NCBI RefSeq assembly: GCF_018417475.1
Contig: NZ_CP054856.1
Span: 2,015,001 to 2,079,000, forward strand
DNA from: Novosphingobium decolorationis
GTDB taxonomy: Bacteria; Pseudomonadota; Alphaproteobacteria; Sphingomonadales; Sphingomonadaceae
DNA length: 64,000 bases
Direction of reading: 5' to 3'
Both the position numbers and the translations under genes were made by a program. The notes under the pieces were generated by a model that saw nothing but the letters and a program-made list of their open reading frames with translations, had not been told where the DNA came from and searched no databases. The stretch's first letter is position 1. Every line of letters starts with the position of its first letter. This document shows positions 58,352 to 64,000 of the stretch, in pieces.

Positions 58352-60682
58352 TCAGAGCGCGGCGGCCTCGGCGCCGTGGGTCTGCAGCGCGTCCACGAAG
58401 AAATCGAACTGGCGGCGCGTCACATAGTCGATCGGGCCGCTCGAACGGCCGGTCGAATGTTCGCCGCCCGGCACGACCAGCAGGTCGAAATCCTTGTCCG
58501 CCGTGATGAGCGCATCGACCACCTGCATCGTCGAGGCCGGATCGACGTTGCTGTCCTGCTCGCCCACCACCATGAAGAGGCGGCCCCGAAGCTTGTCGGC
58601 GTGCTCCACGCCCGAGGCCGCAAGGTAGGACGCATCGACCGGCCAGCCGAGCCACTGCTCGTTCCAGCTGATCTTGTCCATGCGGTTGTCGTAGCAGCCC
58701 GCCAGCGCAAAGCCCGCCTTGTAGAAGTCGCCATGGAAAAGGAGCGCGTTGAGCGTGCTCTGCCCGCCCGCCGACGCGCCGTAGATCCCCACGCGCGAAA
58801 TGTCGTAGGAGGGATCGTGTGCGGCGAGCGCACGGTGCCAGGCGATGCGGTCGGGAAAGCCGGAATCGGCCAGGTTCTTCCAGGCCACGTCGTGGAACGC
58901 CTTGGAGCGGTTGGCCGTCCCCATGCCGTCGATCTGGACGACGATGAAGCCCAGGTCCGCCAGCGCCTGCATCCCGATCACCTTGTCGCCGCCCGAATGG
59001 TAGCCAAAGGGCCAGAAACTCTTGGGCACGAAGCTGTCGTGGGGCCCGGCGTAGATGTTCTCGATGACCGGGTACGATTTGGCCGGATCGTAGTCGCGCG
59101 GGCGCACGACAAGGCCCCAGATGTCACTCGTGCCATCGCGCCCCTTGGCGGTGAAGACTTCCGGGGGCCGGAAGCCTGCTTCGGTGAGCCGCGTGATGTC
59201 CCCTCGCGCGATCTCGGCCACGTTCGCGCCATCCTCGGCGCGGCGCAGCACGGTGACTTCGGGCGCATCGACGCGCGAATAGGTGTCGACGAAATGGCGC
59301 ATGTCGGGCGCGAAGCGGGCCTGGTGGTTGGCCCTCTCGGGCGTCAGGGCGACAAGGTTGCGCCCGTCGAAATCAACCCGGTAATAGTGCACGAAGTAAG
59401 GGTCCTCGCCCGGGGTCATGCCGCTTGCGGCAAACCAGATCCGGCGCGCCGCATCGTCCACCCGCACGACCTCGCGCACGACCCAGTCGCCCCTGGTGAT
59501 CTGACGGGCCACCTTCCCGCTCTTTCCATCGACAAGGTAGATGTGGCGGTTGCCATCGCGCTCGGAGGTCCAGAGCAGTTCCTTGCCCAGGCCATCTACG
59601 TCGTGGACGAAGCGCTTTTCGCCAAAGACGAAGGTGTCCGCTGTCTCCGTCACGGCGGCGTGCGCGCGGCCCGTGGCGGCGTCGACGGCGATCACCTTGG
59701 CCTCTTGGAAACCGCGCTGCATGTAGTCGAACTCGGCGCTCTCACCATCGCGCCGCCAGCGCGGGGCGGAGAGTTCGTAGGGGTTGGGAAAGAGCGCGGG
59801 GTCGATCTCGGTCACCACGCCGGTCGCCACATCGACGAGGACGGGCTGCTCCTGGTCGATGGCATCGCCGGGCTTGGGGTAAAGCTGGGTCTGCAGGCCC
59901 GGCTGCAGCTGTCCCGCAGGCGCCGCCTCGACGCGCAGCACATGGCGCGCGAAGCCCGGGCGCACGCGGTAGATCATCAGGTGGCGGCTGTCGGGCGACC
60001 AGGCGATGGTCTCGGGATCGTAGAAGTTGCCCTCGGTCCCTGTCGCCGTGCGCAGGCGCACTTCGCCCCCTTGCGCGCTGCGCACAAGGAGGTTGCTGTC
60101 CTCTACCAGCGCCTCCAGCGCGCCATCGGGTGAGACACGCGGGGTGTTGTCGGCGGGCACCGAGAGATCGCGCACCACGCCAAAGCCGCGCGGGCGTCCA
60201 GGAGAGGACAGCTTGCGGCAGGTGTAGTCGGCCAGATCGCATTCGTAGGGCGTGTAATCGATATGGAAGCGGATCGTCTGGCGCGCGGCGTCGGTGAAGC
60301 TGAACTCCTCGAACGGCAGGCGCAGCGGCGCGATCTCGTGGCCGAGCAGGTGGCCCAGACCTTCGGCGAGCCGGGCATGGTCAAAGGAGGGCGCGCGGGT
60401 CAGGCCGTCCAGCGCCACCGTCTCGAAGGCAAAGCCGCCTTCCACCGTGCGGCGGTAGGAGAAGGCCGTGCTGTCCGGCGTCCAGCTGGCGGGCCAGGCA
60501 ATGCCGCGCGTCAGGTACTGCCAATCCTCGCGCAGGTGTACCGAACGTGCGATTTCGGCGCGGGTGGGCTCGGCGTGGGCCGGAGAGGCGAGAAGCCCCG
60601 TCGCGAGCGCGGGAACGGCAACCGAGAGCGCCAGCGCAAGGCCAAGGAGCGGGGAACGGGACGCAGCGGACATGATGGGCAA
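58352..60682 (-). CDS. Exported dipeptidyl peptidase IV-type serine peptidase (S9B)
   Basis: 776 aa. Signal peptide (LLGLALALSVAVPALATGLL to AHA). An eight-bladed propeller (about 60-510) is followed by the alpha/beta-hydrolase domain with catalytic Ser in GIYGASAGGQS, Asp in GEQDSNVDP and His in PGGEHSTG. S9B peptidases remove X-Pro (and X-Hyp or X-Ala) dipeptides from N-termini. ATG at 60673 is an alternative start. It is the last gene of the minus-strand run DapA-like, epimerase, peptidase, although a hairpin lies before it. It could release Pro/Hyp dipeptides from plant or collagen peptides. Confidence 0.92.
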   Translation of the reverse strand: MPIMSAASRSPLLGLALALSVAVPALATGLLASPAHAEPTRAEIARSVHLREDWQYLTRGIAWPASWTPDSTAFSYRRTVEGGFAFETVALDGLTRAPSFDHARLAEGLGHLLGHEIAPLRLPFEEFSFTDAARQTIRFHIDYTPYECDLADYTCRKLSSPGRPRGFGVVRDLSVPADNTPRVSPDGALEALVEDSNLLVRSAQGGEVRLRTATGTEGNFYDPETIAWSPDSRHLMIYRVRPGFARHVLRVEAAPAGQLQPGLQTQLYPKPGDAIDQEQPVLVDVATGVVTEIDPALFPNPYELSAPRWRRDGESAEFDYMQRGFQEAKVIAVDAATGRAHAAVTETADTFVFGEKRFVHDVDGLGKELLWTSERDGNRHIYLVDGKSGKVARQITRGDWVVREVVRVDDAARRIWFAASGMTPGEDPYFVHYYRVDFDGRNLVALTPERANHQARFAPDMRHFVDTYSRVDAPEVTVLRRAEDGANVAEIARGDITRLTEAGFRPPEVFTAKGRDGTSDIWGLVVRPRDYDPAKSYPVIENIYAGPHDSFVPKSFWPFGYHSGGDKVIGMQALADLGFIVVQIDGMGTANRSKAFHDVAWKNLADSGFPDRIAWHRALAAHDPSYDISRVGIYGASAGGQSTLNALLFHGDFYKAGFALAGCYDNRMDKISWNEQWLGWPVDASYLAASGVEHADKLRGRLFMVVGEQDSNVDPASTMQVVDALITADKDFDLLVVPGGEHSTGRSSGPIDYVTRRQFDFFVDALQTHGAEAAAL

Positions 60683-60740
60683 CCCTGTTGTTTTCGTGGT
60701 GCGTGGGGCCCGCCAGCAGGGCCCGCTCTACAAATGCGAA

Positions 60741-60770
60741 GCGGGGGCGAGGTTATCCCCCCGCCCCCGC
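60741..60770 (-). terminator. Hairpin between epimerase and DPP-IV genes
   Basis: GCGGGGGCG (60741-60749) and CGCCCCCGC (60762-60770), 12-nt loop, right after the epimerase stop. It may partly separate peptidase expression from the upstream genes. Confidence 0.55.
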
Positions 60771-60780
60771 CGTACTTGGA

Positions 60781-61779
60781 TCAGGTGACCTGGAAACCGT
60801 CCCAGAACCTGTCCTCGCGGTCGATCCAGATGGTGTTGAACCCGGTGGCTATGGCCGAGCCTTCGATCGAGGGCACGATGGCGGGCGTGTCGCCCAGCGT
60901 GACCTCCTTCTCGACGCGTCCGATGAACTGGCTGCCGATGTAGCTTTCATGGACGAAGCGGTCCCCGACCTTGAGCTTGCCCTGCCCGGCCAGGTGGGCC
61001 AGGCGCGAGGACGTGCCCGTCCCGCACGGGCTGCGGTCGATGGCCTTGTCGCCGTAGAACACCGCGTTGCGCCCGTCCGCGCCCTCGCCTTGCGGAACGT
61101 CGGCCCACAGGACATGGCTGACGCCGCGGATGGTGGGGTCGAGCGGATGGACCGGCTCGAACGCGGCGCGCACCGCCTCGCGCACGCGCGGCGAGAGGGT
61201 GAGGATCTCGCTCGCGCTCATCGCCTCGAGGCCCGTGTAGGCGCCCTGCGGCTCGACGATGGCATAGTAGTTGCCCCCGTAGGAGACATCGACGGTGAGC
61301 GGGCCGAGCCCCTCCACGTCGATCTCGATCCCGCGCGCGGCGACATAGGAAGGCACATTGGTGATGCGCACCGAGGTCACCTTCGCGCCTTCGACGGTGT
61401 AGGCGATCTCGATGAGCCCGGCGGGGACCTCCACGCGCAGGCTGCCCGGTGTCGCGGGCTGGATCAGGCCATGCTCAAGCCCGAAGGTGATGATGCCGAT
61501 GGTCCCGTGCCCGCACATCGGCAGGCAGCCCGAGGTCTCGATGAAGAGAATGCCGATGTCGTTGGCGGGATCGGTCGGGGGATAGAGGAACCCGCCCGAC
61601 ATCATGTCGTGGCCGCGCGGCTCGAAGCACAGCCCGGTGCGGATCCAGTCGAAGCGCTCCAGGAAGTCCTGGCGGCGCTCGGACATCGTGGCCCCTTTCA
61701 ACAGCGGAGCCCCGCCCGCGACAAGGCGGACGGGGTTCCCGGCTGTGTGACCATCGATGCAGAAGAAGGTGTGTCGCAT
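60781..61779 (-). CDS. 4-Hydroxyproline 2-epimerase (proline racemase family)
   Basis: 332 aa. Both catalytic cysteines are present: PMCGHGTIG (about 89) and DRSPCGTGTSSR (about 251). The second Cys separates racemases/epimerases from trans-3-hydroxyproline dehydratases, which have Thr there. It turns trans-4-hydroxy-L-proline into cis-4-hydroxy-D-proline. Between the DapA-like gene (13 bp upstream) and the peptidase, and with a D-hydroxyproline dehydrogenase-like gene in the same locus, the epimerase call is much better than proline racemase. Confidence 0.92.
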   Translation of the reverse strand: MRHTFFCIDGHTAGNPVRLVAGGAPLLKGATMSERRQDFLERFDWIRTGLCFEPRGHDMMSGGFLYPPTDPANDIGILFIETSGCLPMCGHGTIGIITFGLEHGLIQPATPGSLRVEVPAGLIEIAYTVEGAKVTSVRITNVPSYVAARGIEIDVEGLGPLTVDVSYGGNYYAIVEPQGAYTGLEAMSASEILTLSPRVREAVRAAFEPVHPLDPTIRGVSHVLWADVPQGEGADGRNAVFYGDKAIDRSPCGTGTSSRLAHLAGQGKLKVGDRFVHESYIGSQFIGRVEKEVTLGDTPAIVPSIEGSAIATGFNTIWIDREDRFWDGFQVT

Positions 61780-61792
61780 CGAGGTTCCTGTA

Positions 61793-62707
61793 TCAGGCGA
61801 CGACGGGATCGGCGAGCACGGGCCGCGTCGCGGCTGCCTTCTCGACCATCGCGATCACCTCGGCGCGGCGTGCGCCGACCAGCGGCTGGCGCGGAGGCAG
61901 GACACGCTCGGACCCACGGCCCATGACCTGCTCGGCCAGCTTGATCGACTGGACGAGGTCATGTTCGGCATCGAGGTGCAGGAGCGGCATGAACCAGCGG
62001 TAGATCTCCAGCGCCTTGGCGTGGTCGCCGCGCTGGAAGGCGTTGACCAGTTCCACCGATTCGCGCGGGAAGGCGTTGGTGAGGCCCGAGACCCAGCCCT
62101 GCGCGCCCAGGTACAGACCTTCGAGCGCCACGTCGTCGAGCCCGGCGAAGAGCACGAAGCGATCGCCGCACGCGTTCTTCACGTCGGTGAAGCGGCGGCT
62201 GTCGGGGGCCGATTCCTTGACCGCGACGATGTTCTTCACATCGACCAGCGCCTCGAGCACCTCGGCGGTGATCTGTGTGCGGTAGGCGGGCGGGTTGTTG
62301 TAGAGCATGATCGGCAGGCCGGTGCTGTCGGCGACGCCCTTGAAGTGGGCGACCAGCTCGTGCGGCTGGGGCACGTAGACCATGGGCGGCAGCAACATGA
62401 GGCCGTCCGCGCCGATCTTTTCGGCCTGCTGGGCCCAGCGCGAGGCGCGGCGCACGTCGTATTCCGAAACGCCGGTGATGACCGGAACGCGCCCGGCCAC
62501 GGCCTCGACGATGCCGGTCAGGACTTCGACCTTCTCGTCGAATTCCAGCGAGTTGTTCTCGCCCACCGTGCCAAGGGCGATGACACCCGTCACGCCGTCA
62601 CGAATAAGATCGTCCACGACGCGCTGCGTATCGGCGACGTCGATCGACAGATCCTCGCGCACCTGCGTGGTAACGGCCGGGAAAACGCCCTTCCAATCAA
62701 TTGACAT
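61793..62707 (-). CDS. DapA-family lyase, probable 1-pyrroline-4-hydroxy-2-carboxylate deaminase
   Basis: 304-aa TIM-barrel class I lyase. The Schiff-base Lys is in NIVAVKESAPDSRR (about 166), the proton-relay Tyr in PIMLYNNPPAYRT (about 137) and the substrate-acid motif is ALGTVGENNSL (GTxGE). In hydroxyproline pathways this family deaminates the pyrroline product of the D-hydroxyproline dehydrogenase to 2-oxoglutarate semialdehyde. GAGGA precedes the start. A perfect GntR-type palindrome 38 bp upstream marks the promoter. The final semialdehyde dehydrogenase of the pathway is not in this locus. Confidence 0.9.
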   Translation of the reverse strand: MSIDWKGVFPAVTTQVREDLSIDVADTQRVVDDLIRDGVTGVIALGTVGENNSLEFDEKVEVLTGIVEAVAGRVPVITGVSEYDVRRASRWAQQAEKIGADGLMLLPPMVYVPQPHELVAHFKGVADSTGLPIMLYNNPPAYRTQITAEVLEALVDVKNIVAVKESAPDSRRFTDVKNACGDRFVLFAGLDDVALEGLYLGAQGWVSGLTNAFPRESVELVNAFQRGDHAKALEIYRWFMPLLHLDAEHDLVQSIKLAEQVMGRGSERVLPPRQPLVGARRAEVIAMVEKAAATRPVLADPVVA

Positions 62708-62744
62708 GAAAACTGTTCCTCAGGAGGTGAAATGCGAATATCGA

Positions 62745-62762
62745 GATATCGTATACGATATC
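62745..62762. promoter_or_regulatory. Predicted GntR operator (site 2), perfect 18-bp palindrome
   Basis: GATATCGTATACGATATC is fully self-complementary, 38 bp before the DapA-like start. The core matches the site at 54430-54447 near the GntR gene, so one regulator probably controls both ends of the locus. Confidence 0.75.
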
Positions 62763-62873
62763 ATAAAAGGTCTAGCAAGAGCACATTTGGACCAGGCGAC
62801 GATCAGGCCGCGCACACCGCACGGCTCACCGCGCGGGCGACATCGTGCGCCCGAGCGGTGGCACGCTGCGTGA

Positions 62874-63410
62874 TCAGTCGGGGATCTGGACGACGACCTG
62901 GAGTGTCCCGGCATTGTCCTTGAAGGTAATGTCGTTGAAGCCCAGGCTAAGCCCGCGCGCCTCGTCCGGCACGCCCACCCGCACGCCCGTCCCGACCGGG
63001 AAGGGCCTGCCCACCGGGCGCCCGTCTTCATCGGTAAAGACCGCCATGAGGGCATGGCGATAGACCGGATAGAGGATCTTGGGCGTGTAGAGGCTGGGAT
63101 AGACCCGCTTCTTGACGCGCAGGTCATCGGCCGCATCGCCCACGATGCCTTCCGGCCCGACCTCGGCCCCCTCGACCAGGGTCACGCCGCCGGACACCGG
63201 AAAGATCGCGACATTCGCCCCGGCCAGATCCTCGAAGCCCATGATCTGCACCGGGGCCTCGCCGTCGCCCTTGCCAAAGGACATGCCTTCAAAGGCATCC
63301 TCGTCCCAGGGCTGCGCGCGCGCGTCCACCTCGACCGTCACGTCACGGGCCAGGCCCGGCCCCGAACTCACCGCCGCCAGCGCGGCGAGAAACGTCAGCC
63401 CCGCCTTCAT
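62874..63410 (-). CDS. Exported PA-IL-lectin-like protein 1
   Basis: 178 aa with a signal peptide (MKAGLTFLAALAAVSSG to GLA). The C-terminal block LSLGFNDITFKDNAGTLQVV follows the N-D-x5-D-N-x-G pattern of PA-IL (LecA)-type galactose lectins and related domains; HALMAVFTDEDGRPVG and RPFPVGTG are the other conserved turns. It starts 4 bp inside the stop of the next gene (ATGA), its paralogue. Binding of galactose-bearing glycans is suggested, matching the alpha-galactosidase 5 kb away. Similarity is by eye, and calcium-site residues need alignment. Confidence 0.68.
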   Translation of the reverse strand: MKAGLTFLAALAAVSSGPGLARDVTVEVDARAQPWDEDAFEGMSFGKGDGEAPVQIMGFEDLAGANVAIFPVSGGVTLVEGAEVGPEGIVGDAADDLRVKKRVYPSLYTPKILYPVYRHALMAVFTDEDGRPVGRPFPVGTGVRVGVPDEARGLSLGFNDITFKDNAGTLQVVVQIPD

Positions 63411-63985
63411 TGCGCCTGCTCCTGTTCAAGGATGACACGGGCTTCGGGCACATGGACCTCGACGAGGAGTTCGCCTTCGTTTTCATGGAACACATCGTCG
63501 TTGATCCCGAAGGTGATGGCTTGTGCCCCCTCGGGGACCTGCCGCGCCGTCTCCCGGCCGATCAGGAACGGCGCGCCGATGACCTTGCCATCCGCGCTGA
63601 CGAAGGCACCGATCAGCGCGTTGAGGTGCGCAGGGTAGTCCGCCTTGTCGAGGTAGTAACTGGGAAACAGCCGCCCCGAGCCGCCCGGGCGTTTTTCCGT
63701 CACGTAGTCGATCTGCCCTTCGGGCCCGAACCGCGCGCCGCCCGGCAGGGTCGTGGTCTCGCCGTGCGCGCGAAAGGTGATGGTGCTGCCTGCGATGAGG
63801 CTTGCGCCAAAGAGCATCGCCGGGCGCGTACCGTCGCGGATGCCGAAATCCATGTCCTTGTTGATTGCCGGGCTCCAGGGCATCGTCCGCCCGGAGACCT
63901 TCACGGTAAAATCCTGGGCTTGCGCGGGGAGCGCGGCCAGACCGGCAAGCCCTGCCAGCGCTGCCGCGCGAAAGGAGTAGCGCAT
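63407..63985 (-). CDS. Exported PA-IL-lectin-like protein 2
   Basis: 192 aa with a signal peptide (MRYSFRAAALAGLAGLAALPA). Same layout as its neighbour: RFGPEGQIDY, LNALIGAFVSADGKVIG, PFLIGRET and the block ITFGINDDVFHENEGELLVE with N-D-x5-E-N-x-G. It has an acidic, Gln-rich tail (LEQEQAQ). AGGAGGATCCC before the ATG is a strong ribosome site. The pair is co-translated and could form a heteromeric surface or periplasmic sugar-binding complex. The role is inferred. Confidence 0.68.
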   Translation of the reverse strand: MRYSFRAAALAGLAGLAALPAQAQDFTVKVSGRTMPWSPAINKDMDFGIRDGTRPAMLFGASLIAGSTITFRAHGETTTLPGGARFGPEGQIDYVTEKRPGGSGRLFPSYYLDKADYPAHLNALIGAFVSADGKVIGAPFLIGRETARQVPEGAQAITFGINDDVFHENEGELLVEVHVPEARVILEQEQAQ

Positions 63986-64000
63986 GGGATCCTCCTGTTG

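Noticed and set aside
60781..61779. Proline racemase or trans-3-hydroxyproline dehydratase
   Set aside because: The second Cys excludes the dehydratase. A Hyp catabolic context on both sides makes 4-hydroxyproline epimerase the better call.
1..64000. tRNA genes, rRNA, CRISPR arrays, replication origin
   Set aside because: None found: no cloverleaf-like sequence, no regularly spaced repeats and no replication or partition genes. Short hairpins were assigned to terminators or operators.

Overview
The window looks like accessory DNA, probably part of a large catabolic plasmid or genomic island, from a sphingomonad (Sphingomonadaceae, Novosphingobium/Sphingobium type). This is inferred from the gene content: SphA-type outer-membrane channel, LigAB ring-cleavage dioxygenase, TonB receptor, AlgE-like porin, BenE and aromatic-acid MFS transporters, IS6100 and IS21-family elements, and high-GC codon use. 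No tRNA, rRNA or CRISPR array was seen.

Layout. (1) 1-11.4 kb: an alcohol-oxidation operon on the minus strand (frameshifted outer-membrane channel, PQQ/cytochrome c alcohol dehydrogenase, aldehyde dehydrogenase, acyl-CoA synthetase), a decayed LysR gene, a quinone oxidoreductase, an SDR divergent from an AraC regulator, and a secreted retropepsin-like protein. (2) 11.7-19.3 kb: two diverged IS21-family elements in opposite orientation around a serine hydrolase and an alpha/beta hydrolase. (3) 19.3-21.3 kb: remnant of an envelope or transfer module (SGNH hydrolase, lytic transglycosylase, Gly/Ser-rich protein), cut on both sides by IS elements. (4) 21.3-37.4 kb: a 14.4-kb segment between two identical inverted IS6100 copies. 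(5) 37.4-50.2 kb: aromatic-type catabolism (racemase-like protein, IclR regulator, FAD oxidoreductase, alpha/beta hydrolase, IorB-like molybdoenzyme, TonB receptor, SDRs, LigAB). (6) 50.3-64 kb: a GntR-controlled locus for hydroxyproline and galactose-bearing material.

The main structural result is that segment (4) was inverted in place by IS6100. The 8 bp just inside copy 1 (22182-22189) are the reverse complement of the 8 bp just outside copy 2 (37424-37431). Rejoining them restores an aldehyde dehydrogenase reading frame whose start codon was left behind at 37445. Segments (4) and (5) were therefore one locus. An almost identical 17-bp palindrome in the promoter regions at 27.67 kb and 38.71 kb, the latter next to the IclR gene, supports this.

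Two candidate undescribed systems stand out. The first is the rejoined locus. It has an extradiol dioxygenase, LLM flavin monooxygenase, FAD oxidoreductase, molybdoenzyme, HisD-like dehydrogenase, methyltransferase and dedicated transporters. Its four hydrolase or racemase-type proteins all lack the usual catalytic nucleophile: two alpha/beta hydrolases have His in the nucleophile elbow, a nitrilase-fold protein lacks the Glu and Cys, and a racemase/arylmalonate-decarboxylase-like protein lacks both Cys. The second is 50-64 kb: hydroxyproline epimerase, a D-hydroxyproline-dehydrogenase-like flavoprotein, a DapA-family deaminase, DPP-IV-type peptidase, GH27 alpha-galactosidase, a large secreted DUF5695-like protein, an amino-acid permease and two PA-IL-lectin-like secreted proteins, with GntR palindromes at two promoters. 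Together they suggest use of plant hydroxyproline-rich glycoproteins (extensin type); this is an inference.
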